From Angelobacter sp036557225 (GTDB lineage: Bacteria > Acidobacteriota > Terriglobia > Terriglobales > Acidobacteriaceae): 24,427 nt of DNA. The DNA is taken from contig DATBHX010000027.1 of assembly GCA_036557225.1 (NCBI GenBank), positions 1 to 24,427 of the forward strand, given 5' to 3'. The notes under the pieces are model-generated. The model was not told the origin of the DNA. It ran no database searches and saw nothing but the letters and a program-made list of their open reading frames with translations. A program made the position numbers and the translations under genes. Positions 16,547 through 23,598 of this stretch are shown here, piece by piece (positions within the stretch are counted from its first letter, which is position 1; the number at the start of each line of letters is the position of its first letter).

Positions 16547-17191
16547 ATGCAGAACGCGATCATATCGATCTTCGCCAGGTCTCCGGAGCCGGGCAAAAGC
16601 AAGCCCCGGTTGATCCCGAAGCTCGGAGCGGAGCGTGCGGCGGAGCTGGCGGAAGCCTTTCTGGAAGACACGGTCGCCATGGTGCGCACGCTGGAGTGGG
16701 CGGAGTGCATCATCGCCGCGGCCACGCGATTTGAGCGTCCATACTTCAAACCACAGGAAGTGTGGTTGCAGTCAGAAGGCGATCTGGGTGAGCGGTTGGA
16801 GAAAATTCTGCGGCTGGCGCTCAAGCGGCGCGAAATCGTGCTGGCCATCGGCGACGACACGCCCAACCTGCCCGCTGCTCTGATGGAAAACGCGCGCCAG
16901 GCGCTTACTACCGCTGATGCCGTACTCGGCCCCTCACTCGATGGCGGCTTTTATCTGATCGGACTCAAGGACTGCCCGGTGGGCCTGCTGGCCGAAATTC
17001 AATGGAGCCACTCCACTACGCTGGCCACTACCATGGCCAAGCTTGATCAATTCGGGATGAAGACCGTGCTGATCAATCCCTGGTATGCCGTTGATGGACC
17101 AGATGACCTTGAGCGTTTCCGCCGCCAACTGGCCGGTGATCCATCCGTCGCGCCGAAGACTGCCGGGCTACTTCGCCGTCTCTCCAGTTGA
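16547..17191 (+). CDS. TIGR04282/DUF2064-family glycosyltransferase-like protein
   Basis: This 214-residue protein has a nucleotidyl/glycosyltransferase-A-like fold. 'IFARSPEPGKSKPRL' at the N-terminus corresponds to the family's F-A-K-x-P-x-P-G-x-x-K-T-R-L signature, with Pro in place of the usual Thr. Later come 'IGDDTPNLP', 'LGPSLDGGFYLIGL' and 'VDGPDDLERF', all family hallmarks. The family is named for its frequent association with radical SAM and selenodomain genes. The frame is open from 16475, but the homologous part begins at the ATG at 16547. No strong SD is visible. It is the last gene of the plus-strand group and ends 4 bp from a convergent radical SAM gene. Confidence 0.83.
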   Translation: MQNAIISIFARSPEPGKSKPRLIPKLGAERAAELAEAFLEDTVAMVRTLEWAECIIAAATRFERPYFKPQEVWLQSEGDLGERLEKILRLALKRREIVLAIGDDTPNLPAALMENARQALTTADAVLGPSLDGGFYLIGLKDCPVGLLAEIQWSHSTTLATTMAKLDQFGMKTVLINPWYAVDGPDDLERFRRQLAGDPSVAPKTAGLLRRLSS

Positions 17192-17198
17192 TCGATCA
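17189..17198. other. Palindrome spanning two convergent stop codons
   Basis: TGATCGATCA is a perfect 10-bp palindrome. Its left end is the TGA of the TIGR04282-like gene, and its right end, read on the other strand, is the TGA of the radical SAM gene. There is thus no room for a terminator between the two genes. Confidence 0.9.
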
Positions 17199-18239
17199 GG
17201 CAATCTGCAGGAGCTGTTCCTGCTTGCTCTGATGCAGTACGGCCGAATACCAGTTGAAGAATGGGTATTTGTCGTCCCGTTCCCGGAGGCAATCGTCGTA
17301 GACCCGCGAACACAGTTGCAACAGCTTGGTATAGCCGGTCGACTTCCAGCGCGAGATCTCGTCGGAAAAATCCGGCGAGGTGGCATTGGCAATCTGGAAC
17401 TCACGTGCAATTCCATATTGGATGGGGACCAGAGTTCCATCGTGCTCCAGCACCAGAGGGGCTACCAGTGCAGCCAGCGGGGTCTCCGCGGCATTCGGCA
17501 ATGGGTCTATTGCGAATCCGCGGCTGGGATCAGCCGCCAGCACATCGCGATCCGCGGCGTCGAACTGGATTTTTAGCTTTCCGGAGTAGAGCTTCTTTAG
17601 CCGCGCCGCTTCCACAAACGCGTGGGCGATTTCAAGCTCGTCCGGGGCTGCACCTGCCATCTCGCTTCCCGCCCGCCCCTCTTCTTCCAGCGGGTGCACT
17701 TGCAGCAGGTTTGCCTCTTGCTCAAGAGCAAATTCAGCAACCCACGCAAGCTCGTTCAGATTGTGGAGAGTAAGAGTGAAGATGAGCCCAAAGGGAATCT
17801 TTGCCTTGCGCAGGTGGGCCAGGTTTTTCGCCATCATCTCAAAGGCCTTGGGATGAGAACGCATATGGTTGTGTGATTCAGGAATGCCATCCACACTGAT
17901 CGCCACCAGATGCGCGTGTTCCGCCAATTGTTCTGCCACCGGTTCGCTGAGCAGCATGCCGTTCGTCGTGATGGTGACAACCATGCCTGCCTCCCGGGCA
18001 AATCGCATGACCGGGAACAGGTTTTTGTAGAGCAGCGGTTCGCCGCCGGAAATACTTGCGACATTGAAACCTTCGCAGCGCAGAACCTGTAGAGCGTTGA
18101 TCAAAACGCTGGCCGGCAGTTCTTCAGTATTTCGCGGCCCGGAAGACGAATAACAATGGCGGCATTTCAAGTTGCAACGCAGCGCAGGATGCAGCTGAAT
18201 CACACGATATTCGGCGCCATTTGGTCCTGAGCAAGTCAT
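17196..18239 (-). CDS. Radical SAM enzyme of unassigned subfamily
   Basis: This 347-residue protein has the canonical 4Fe-4S motif 'CNLKCRHCY' with Cys22, Cys26 and Cys29 (CxxxCxxC) and a 'SISGGEPLLY' SAM-binding strand. An 'ITTNG' strand and 'ISVDG' follow, so the barrel is complete. The C-terminal third has only two obvious cysteines, Cys310 and Cys317, so a full SPASM domain is not present. This region also contains many aromatic residues ('YPFFNWYSAV'). The ATG at 18239 follows GAGG by 8 nt; the open frame upstream to 18308 lacks homology. It is 72 bp behind the 98-residue gene on the same strand. The substrate is unknown; modification of that small protein or of another peptide is possible. 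Confidence 0.85.
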   Translation of the reverse strand: MTCSGPNGAEYRVIQLHPALRCNLKCRHCYSSSGPRNTEELPASVLINALQVLRCEGFNVASISGGEPLLYKNLFPVMRFAREAGMVVTITTNGMLLSEPVAEQLAEHAHLVAISVDGIPESHNHMRSHPKAFEMMAKNLAHLRKAKIPFGLIFTLTLHNLNELAWVAEFALEQEANLLQVHPLEEEGRAGSEMAGAAPDELEIAHAFVEAARLKKLYSGKLKIQFDAADRDVLAADPSRGFAIDPLPNAAETPLAALVAPLVLEHDGTLVPIQYGIAREFQIANATSPDFSDEISRWKSTGYTKLLQLCSRVYDDCLRERDDKYPFFNWYSAVLHQSKQEQLLQIA

Positions 18240-18311
18240 GGTATTTTCCTCGCTGTATCGGGCTGGCTCCGGGTCTGGGTCGACCCGGAACCTACCCGGC
18301 TTCCCCACGAT

Positions 18312-18608
18312 TTAGTCAACTTCTATGTCGTAGTTAAAGGCTATGCGTGCTCCTTCAGGGTTGACGATCCCATAAGGAAACACTTCCAGGGTTCCCCGGA
18401 CTTCACGGCTCATGGCTCCCAGCAGTTCCTGCACAACCCTGCCGGCATTCCCAGGATTGCTGACGTTGATGAGCCCGGCGACCCGGTCAATCTGCGGCTG
18501 GCCGTACTTCCACCACCACTCGATTGTGAGATCAATCTTGGCTGCCGCCAGTGTCTTTTTCAGACTTTCCGCAGAAAGCTTCAGCTTTTCTGAACCTCGT
18601 TGAGGCAT
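18312..18608 (-). CDS. 98-residue protein paired with the radical SAM enzyme, function unknown
   Basis: I do not recognise the family. AAGGAG (complement of 18613-18618) stands 4 nt before the ATG, so the gene is well supported. The protein has a Lys-rich helix at about residues 7-25, then 'TIEWWWKYGQP' with Trp31-Trp32-Trp33-Lys34-Tyr35. A middle helix is followed by beta-like 'RGTLEVFPYGIVNPEG' and an acidic end. It has no Cys, no signal peptide and no GG leader cut site. It precedes the radical SAM gene by 72 bp. It could be a substrate, a carrier or recognition partner, or unrelated. The PqqD-like recognition fold is not evident. Confidence 0.75.
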   Translation of the reverse strand: MPQRGSEKLKLSAESLKKTLAAAKIDLTIEWWWKYGQPQIDRVAGLINVSNPGNAGRVVQELLGAMSREVRGTLEVFPYGIVNPEGARIAFNYDIEVD

Positions 18609-18858
18609 CTATCTCCTTCTTTCCTGCCATCCCTCGTGAACTCAAGGCGATCACAAAGACGGCAACATCCAACAAAATGACCAGAGAGTGACTTCTGGCC
18701 TGACAGGTTGTGCAGAAGAAAGGCGGATCGTTACGACTATTTTCGGAAGGGATATGATTCGGAAGCATCTGGGCAAACAGCAGTCAAGACTCCGCGCAGC
18801 AAAAGCGGACACGCGGGCAGGAATTGCTGTTCCCGTTTTGGGCTTATATGACGACGCG

Positions 18859-19920
18859 TTACGGCTCTGGGATACCACGCCGCGTGGTCAAATAGGTGGC
18901 AAAACTGCCGAGCCAATGTCCACCTTCATAGTGCTCGCCGGTGACCGCAGCTAGACCGGCACTATGGTGGTCGGCACCACATTTTTCGAGCGCGCCAAGC
19001 CTGGGATCGCCGTGGGGTAGACCAGAGGCGATGCCTTCCAACATCCATGCCCGACTCAGGTTCAGGCCATCGATATGCGCAAGCTTGGGATCCGATGGAT
19101 CAGTGGATTTCTCTGGTCGCAGCCAATCGGCCGATCCGTGGTTTGGAATCTGGGGAAGAAACTTTCTCAGCCACGCAGCAAATTCATTCTTCGGGAGCAC
19201 GCGACGCATCACATCAGCCTCAGCCAGGCACGGCGAGAGAAAATCTTCACCTGAAGGCTCGTAGGCGAGAGGGCAATCCTTGTCGGCGGCGTAGAAGTCG
19301 CGCGTTTTTCTGAGCATGAGATCCAGGAACTGCTGGTTGCCGGCGCCGCGGGCATAGTCGATCGCCAACCCGAGCGCAAATGCAGTCTGGCTGTGCTCGC
19401 CGGAGCGCACTGGATGTCCAAGTTTCGGCAGCCAGGTTTGCAGGCGTTCCGTTGCTGCCAGCTCCAGCGGTTGCAGGTTTGCCGCCAGTTCTGCAGCCAT
19501 GGGATCACTGGTCTTCCACTCGCGGAGCTCCGCTGCCAGTTGCAAAAGCCAGGCCAGGCCGTAAGGCCTTTCAAAACTGGTGCGGCCTTCCGCTTTCATG
19601 TACGCGGCTTCCTGCTGCAGATTTTCTTTCGTCAGGCTCAGCTGCAGGGCAGCGCGGGCTTCCGCCGTGAACTTTGCATTGGGAAAAGTCCGCGCCAGTC
19701 GCGCCAGCAGCCAGTGCCCATGCACCGACGAATGCCAGTCATAGCAACCATAAAACGCCGGCGTAAGCTTGCGCGGCGGTGCAACGTCCGCGTCGCTGTT
19801 GAGAGAGTGCGTCAGCTTGTTGGGATACTCTTTGTGCACACACGCGAGCGCCAGCCGGGCGAAACGAGAAGCAGCCTGTTCACCCAGGTTGTCTGCATGC
19901 AGAGAAGAAGATTTGTTCAT
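18859..19920 (-). CDS. DUF2891 family protein
   Basis: The 353-residue, mostly helical protein matches DUF2891: 'RFARLALACVHKEYPNK' near the start, then 'LTPAFYGCYDWHSSVHGHW', 'ERPYGLAWLL', 'SGEHSQTAFALGLA', 'EPSGEDFLSPCL' and 'HYEGGHWLGSFA'. The repeated His/Trp/Glu motifs on an alpha-helical toroid suggest a carbohydrate-active or isomerase-like fold, but the family's function is not established. The ATG at 19920 has no SD. TTG codons in frame at 20028 and 20019 follow AGGAG at 20032-20036 and would add a hydrophobic segment ('FVFFVLAFLPLIAV') that could be a signal peptide. The open frame beyond 20032 is antisense-like tRNA sequence and is not coding. No terminator separates it from the 98-residue gene 250 bp downstream. 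Confidence 0.82.
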   Translation of the reverse strand: MNKSSSLHADNLGEQAASRFARLALACVHKEYPNKLTHSLNSDADVAPPRKLTPAFYGCYDWHSSVHGHWLLARLARTFPNAKFTAEARAALQLSLTKENLQQEAAYMKAEGRTSFERPYGLAWLLQLAAELREWKTSDPMAAELAANLQPLELAATERLQTWLPKLGHPVRSGEHSQTAFALGLAIDYARGAGNQQFLDLMLRKTRDFYAADKDCPLAYEPSGEDFLSPCLAEADVMRRVLPKNEFAAWLRKFLPQIPNHGSADWLRPEKSTDPSDPKLAHIDGLNLSRAWMLEGIASGLPHGDPRLGALEKCGADHHSAGLAAVTGEHYEGGHWLGSFATYLTTRRGIPEP

Positions 19921-20031
19921 GTTGTGGCTTGGCTGACCGCCGAGCCGCGTGACGGCAATCAACGGCAGAAACGCCAGCACGAAGAAGACGAAATTTTGGT
20001 AATTACCCGATTTTGGCAATCCTGGCAATCT

Positions 20032-20066
20032 CTCCTGGTGGGCCCGGTAGGATTCGAACCTACAAC
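20032..20066 (-). repeat. Duplicated 3' half of tRNA-Ile2 (partial copy)
   Basis: These 35 bp are identical to 20146-20180, which form the T arm, the acceptor 3' strand, CCA and 5 bp beyond the tRNA gene. The 5' half of the tRNA is absent here. The copies are 114 bp apart and resemble the paired att repeats left at a tRNA 3' end by site-specific integration, or a small tandem duplication. Confidence 0.9.
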
Positions 20067-20149
20067 TTGAGCCGCTTTCGCGGCGTCCGAGCCGCGAGGC
20101 GAAATCCTCAGCGCAGCGAAGGACCTCCATCTTCGATGTCGCCAACTCC

Positions 20150-20225
20150 TGGTGGGCCCGGTAGGATTCGAACCTACAACCAACAGATTATGAGTCTGCT
20201 GCTCTAACCGTTGAGCTACAGGCCC
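20150..20225 (-). tRNA. ileX: tRNA-Ile2 (CAU anticodon, lysidine type)
   Basis: Read on the minus strand, a 76-nt cloverleaf forms: acceptor GGGCCTG pairs with CGGGCCC (one G-U), the D arm is GCTC/GAGC, the anticodon stem GCAGA/TCTGT carries the loop CTCATAA with anticodon CAT, and the T stem is GTAGG/CCTAC. CCA is encoded. CAT tRNAs can be initiator Met, elongator Met or Ile2. C4-G69 and C5-G68 in the acceptor match the reported TilS determinants for tRNA-Ile2, whereas E. coli elongator tRNA-Met has U4-A69 and A5-U68. The initiator is excluded by the perfect 1-72 pair and the anticodon stem without three G-C pairs. It would read AUA after C34 is converted to lysidine. Confidence 0.85.
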
Positions 20226-20310
20226 CCCGGGTTCCAGTGTCGCACAGGCTCAAGCACGTTGCCAATTCTTGTGTTGTCGTAGCCGGTCGTGATGAGGTTT
20301 TGGCCAATGG

Positions 20311-20333
20311 CTAACTACTAATTGCTAATTACT
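20311..20333. repeat. TAATTGCTAATT-type intergenic repeat, regulator 3' side
   Basis: The sequence GCTAACTACTAATTGCTAAT just beyond the regulator's stop resembles the repeat array at 21711-21773 on the other side of the same gene. It is probably a dispersed intergenic element. Confidence 0.45.
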
Positions 20334-20337
20334 TCTT

Positions 20338-21705
20338 TCACTTTCGCATCTCCTTCAGATCAATCCCCAGTTGCTGGCACTTCTTGTACAGATGGCTGCG
20401 CTCCAGGCCCAGAGCCTTCGCCGTGTTGGTGACGTTCTGATTATGGCGCTTAAACTCTTCCTGGATCGTCTGCCGTTCAACCTGCTCCACCCGCTCTGCC
20501 AGCGTTCCTGTGCCCGGCGTAAAGCCGCCGGCATCCCCGCCGGACTGCATGGGCAGAGCAGTTTGTACGGTTGCTGCGGTTACGCGATTGTCTTCCGCGA
20601 AGAGCAGCAGGCGTTCCACGACGTTGCGCAGCTCGCGGATATTTCCCGGCCAGGAATGGCGCTGCAAAGCAGCGATCGCTGCGGGATCGAAGCTGGTTTC
20701 CTTCCAGCCATTCTGTTTGGCGATCAGCGCAGCAAAGTGTTCCACCAGCGCCGGTATATCTTCTGTCCGCTCACGCAGCGGCGGCAGCGAGACGGGAAAA
20801 ACGAAGATGCGATGAAACAGGTCCTGGCGGAAACCGCCTTGCTTGACCTGTTCTTCCAGTTTGCGATGCGTAGCTACCACCACGCGTACGTTGACTTTGA
20901 TTGGCTTGTCGCCGCCGATGCGCTCGACCTCGCCCTGCTCCAGCACGCGCAGCAGCTTGGCCTGCATGGCCAGGGGCATGTCGCCGATCTCGTCAAGAAA
21001 TAGCGTGCCGTCATTGGCCTGCTCAAATTTTCCGATGTGCCGCGATGCCGCGCCAGTGAAAGAGCCTTTCTCGTGTCCAAACAATTCTGACTCAATCAAC
21101 TCCGCCGGCACGGCCGCACAATTCAGCGTCACGTAAGGGCCGTCATGGCGGCTGCTCTTCTCGTGGAGAGTGCGCGCAATCAGTTCTTTGCCCGTCCCGG
21201 TCTCACCCAGGATGCAGACGCGCGTTTCGCTGGAGGCGACGCGCTCCACCTGTGCCAGCAACTTGCGCATCTTCTCGCCGGTAAAGACGATGCCCGATCC
21301 GCCCAACTGCTGCCGCAGCTGACGATTTTCCTGTTTGAGCCGCTCGATCTGTAGTGCGTTCTGGACGGTAAGCAGAAGCTTGTCGGTGGAAAGCGGCTTT
21401 TCCAGGAAGTCGAGCGCGCCCAGCCGCGTGGCCTTGACCGCCATCTCAATGTGGGCCTGGCCTGACATCATGACTACCGGTGTGGTCACGCCGGCGGCCT
21501 TGATCTGCTCCAGCAGGGCCAAGCCGTTCATCGCCGGCATGACGACATCAGAGAAGATCAGGTCAAATTTTTCATTCTTAGCCATCTCCAGAGCTTTGAC
21601 CGGATTGTCGCAGACGGTGGCTTCATGCCCGGCGAGCCGGAAGGCGCGCGAAAGCGACGCCAGTGTGTTGGCGTCGTCGTCGATGATGAGGAGGTTAGCC
21701 TTCAT
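20338..21705 (-). CDS. NtrC-family sigma-54-dependent response regulator
   Basis: This 455-residue regulator has a receiver domain (residues 1-120) with the acidic pair Asp9/Asp10, phospho-acceptor Asp53 and Lys103. An AAA+ domain follows, with Walker A 'GETGTGKE' at 167-174, the sigma-54 contact loop 'GSFTGA' at 214-219 (usually GAFTGA), and Walker B 'GTLFLDEIGD' at 233-242. A Fis-type helix-turn-helix ends the protein ('VTNTAKALGLERSHLYKK'). When phosphorylated it should assemble on enhancer sites and drive sigma-54 promoters. The ATG at 21705 matches the receiver start; no good SD is visible. It follows the kinase gene by 72 bp and is almost certainly its partner. Confidence 0.93.
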   Translation of the reverse strand: MKANLLIIDDDANTLASLSRAFRLAGHEATVCDNPVKALEMAKNEKFDLIFSDVVMPAMNGLALLEQIKAAGVTTPVVMMSGQAHIEMAVKATRLGALDFLEKPLSTDKLLLTVQNALQIERLKQENRQLRQQLGGSGIVFTGEKMRKLLAQVERVASSETRVCILGETGTGKELIARTLHEKSSRHDGPYVTLNCAAVPAELIESELFGHEKGSFTGAASRHIGKFEQANDGTLFLDEIGDMPLAMQAKLLRVLEQGEVERIGGDKPIKVNVRVVVATHRKLEEQVKQGGFRQDLFHRIFVFPVSLPPLRERTEDIPALVEHFAALIAKQNGWKETSFDPAAIAALQRHSWPGNIRELRNVVERLLLFAEDNRVTAATVQTALPMQSGGDAGGFTPGTGTLAERVEQVERQTIQEEFKRHNQNVTNTAKALGLERSHLYKKCQQLGIDLKEMRK

Positions 21706-21710
21706 AAGAA

Positions 21711-21773
21711 GCAATTAGCAAATAGCAATTAGCAACCAGCAAAAGACCCGGCTAGTTGCTAATTGCCAATTGC
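21711..21773. repeat. Tandem and inverted GCAATTAGC repeats between kinase and regulator
   Basis: GCAATTAGCAA occurs at 21711 and 21725. GCAATTAGCAAC at 21725-21736 is exactly inverted as GTTGCTAATTGC at 21755-21766, with an 18-nt loop, and CAATTGC follows at 21767-21773. The element fills the gap between two genes of one probable transcript, so it could fold in the mRNA. In the direction of transcription it is not followed by a T run. Confidence 0.75.
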
Positions 21774-21777
21774 TTTT

Positions 21778-23598
21778 TCAAATCGTTGTGAATTTCGGAC
21801 CATCCCTTCTGTTTTCAGATTCTACCGTGAATGCGGCGGAATAAAGAGGCAGCTCCACATGAAACGTTGTTCCCTGGTCTTTCTTGCTGCTGACACTGAT
21901 GCGGCCGTGATGGTCGCTCACCACCGACTGCGCGATCGCCAGTCCTAGTCCTGTGCCGTGCTGCTTGGTCGTGTAATAAGGAGTGAAGAGGCGGTCGCAT
22001 TCCTCCGGCGTCAGCCCGGCGCCGGTATCGGAGAGTTCAAACACGGCAAACTTCTCGTTCATATAGGTGCGAAAGGTCAGCGTGCCGCCTTTGGGCATGG
22101 CGTCGATGGCGTTGAGTACGAGGTTTTCCACCACGCGGCGCAAAAGCGTGGGATCGCCACTCACCTGTGGCACGTCGCCAAGTTGCATTTCGGGGTGAAT
22201 GCCGGCGGGCTCACGATTCAGCTGACCCTGAAAGAGCTGCGTGACGCTGCGAACCATCTCATTCAGATCAAGCGCCTGGATCTGTGGTGCGGGCATTTTG
22301 GAAAAATCGCTGAAGCGGTTGATGATGGTTTTTAGATTGGCAATTTCCTCCAGCAAGGTACTGGTGCTTTCGCGAAAGACCTCCTCAAATTGCTCGGGTG
22401 TGTTCTCTCGCGCGCGGAGCAGGTTTTCCACGGTAATCTGGAGCGGGAAGAGTGGATTCTTGAGCTCGTGCGCGAGCCTTCGCGCCAGTTCGCGCCAGGC
22501 AGCTACTCGTTCGCTCTGGACCAGTCGTTCACGCTGTCCGACCAGTTCCTCAGTCATCTGATTAAACGCCACGGCAAGCTTTCCGATTTCGTCTTTGCCC
22601 GAGGTTTCAACCCGAACGTCCCAATGGCCCTGGCCAATCTCACCTGCGGCCTGCGCCAGCTTCCTGATGGGACGGCTGACGCGCGCAGTAACGATTCCGC
22701 TCACAATCACGGCGATGAATACAGCCACGCCGGCGATCACCAGACTGATATCGCGTATACGTTTTTCGAGCAACAACTCTTTCTCCAGCGAATTTCCGAC
22801 GAGCAGCACTGCCGGGACGCGATCGGAGTACCCAGGCAGCGGAATAGCGTGCAGGATCTCTTCCTGAGGAAAGCCAGACCCCATGTCCACGATCATGGAA
22901 TCCTCATTTTTCTGGTCTAAAACTCGCTGGATCAGCTCCGTTACTTTCGGCGCTGCCAGATTTTCTTTTGCCGCGCCGATCAGGTCGCCCGGACCCTGCT
23001 CCGGCGCACTGAAGATGGAGACACGCAAACCTTCGGGCGCGGAGAGCGCATGCAAAACGGCGTCAAGCTTGCGTCCGCCGATCAGATAAAAATTCAGCCC
23101 ATGCGTGCGCACCGGACGCAGGCAAAGCATCGCCAGCACCGTGCCTTGCGGCGTCTCCACGTGCTTCAGAAACGCCCGCTCCGGCAGCGGAGCAGGACGA
23201 TCAAGGAACCAGCGCTCTTTGTAGCCAAAGCGCGCGGGCCAGTGCGCAGAAGAGATGATGGCTCCATCGGGCGCTATCAGATCCAGAAAATCAAGACGCT
23301 GTGCGGTTGCGAAGGTCGTGGCTTCATTCACGTAGTTGGCATACTCTGCGCCGTTGGCCAGTTCGGAGGTGGTGCGCAGCATCTGGTCAGAACCGGCAAT
23401 GGTTTCCACGCCGCGCGTGATCTCCTCACCTTCGTGGTCAAATTCCCGGCGAAACTGGCTCACCAGCGTGCCGGTGCGCTCCTGCTCCACCTGGCGAAAT
23501 GCTTCATGGGCCCGGGTTTCAATGAGCCAGGCTACAGCTCCCACACTGGCGGTGATGCTCACCGTCACCAGAAGAAGCAGCTTGGTCTTGAGTGACAC
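21778..23598 (-). CDS. NtrY-like membrane sensor histidine kinase
   Basis: The 606-residue kinase has a first membrane helix at about residues 6-26, a large periplasmic sensor region to about 283, and a second helix at about 284-305. A HAMP domain follows (about 306-355), then a HisKA domain with His377 in 'AHELKNPL'. The HATPase_c domain has an N box near 491-499 ('ENLVLNAIDA'), 'DTGAGLTP' at 524-531 and 'GTGLGLAIAQ' at 548-557. The start is GTG at 23598, 8 nt after AAGGAG, and it immediately follows the TAA of the binding-protein gene (TAAGTG), implying translational coupling. It should phosphorylate the regulator at 20338. The stimulus may involve the co-expressed solute-binding protein. 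Confidence 0.93.
   Translation of the reverse strand: MSLKTKLLLLVTVSITASVGAVAWLIETRAHEAFRQVEQERTGTLVSQFRREFDHEGEEITRGVETIAGSDQMLRTTSELANGAEYANYVNEATTFATAQRLDFLDLIAPDGAIISSAHWPARFGYKERWFLDRPAPLPERAFLKHVETPQGTVLAMLCLRPVRTHGLNFYLIGGRKLDAVLHALSAPEGLRVSIFSAPEQGPGDLIGAAKENLAAPKVTELIQRVLDQKNEDSMIVDMGSGFPQEEILHAIPLPGYSDRVPAVLLVGNSLEKELLLEKRIRDISLVIAGVAVFIAVIVSGIVTARVSRPIRKLAQAAGEIGQGHWDVRVETSGKDEIGKLAVAFNQMTEELVGQRERLVQSERVAAWRELARRLAHELKNPLFPLQITVENLLRARENTPEQFEEVFRESTSTLLEEIANLKTIINRFSDFSKMPAPQIQALDLNEMVRSVTQLFQGQLNREPAGIHPEMQLGDVPQVSGDPTLLRRVVENLVLNAIDAMPKGGTLTFRTYMNEKFAVFELSDTGAGLTPEECDRLFTPYYTTKQHGTGLGLAIAQSVVSDHHGRISVSSKKDQGTTFHVELPLYSAAFTVESENRRDGPKFTTI

Noticed and set aside
18688..18954. 88-codon plus-strand frame between the 98-residue gene and DUF2891
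   Set aside because: It has no SD and no recognisable features, and it overlaps the DUF2891 3' end antisense. The 250-bp gap holds nothing I can support apart from the upstream region of the radical SAM cassette.
19921..20145. Full N-terminal extension of the DUF2891 frame to 20145
   Set aside because: The part beyond 20032 translates tRNA-derived DNA ('SCRFESYRAHQ'), a classic artefact. Only starts at or below 20028 are credible.
20013..20207. Plus-strand open frames with 'GPVGFEPTT' and 'GGPGRIRTYN'
   Set aside because: These are well-known spurious translations of the antisense of tRNA T arms; the DNA here is the tRNA and its partial copy.
20150..20225. Initiator or elongator tRNA-Met for the CAT tRNA
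   Set aside because: The acceptor begins with a paired G1-C72 and carries C4-G69 and C5-G68, matching tRNA-Ile2 determinants. Certainty would need a comparison with the other CAT tRNAs of the genome.
21737..21778. Hairpin at 21725-21766 as an intrinsic terminator
   Set aside because: The T run lies on the plus-strand side, whereas the genes here are transcribed on the minus strand, where no T run follows the hairpin.
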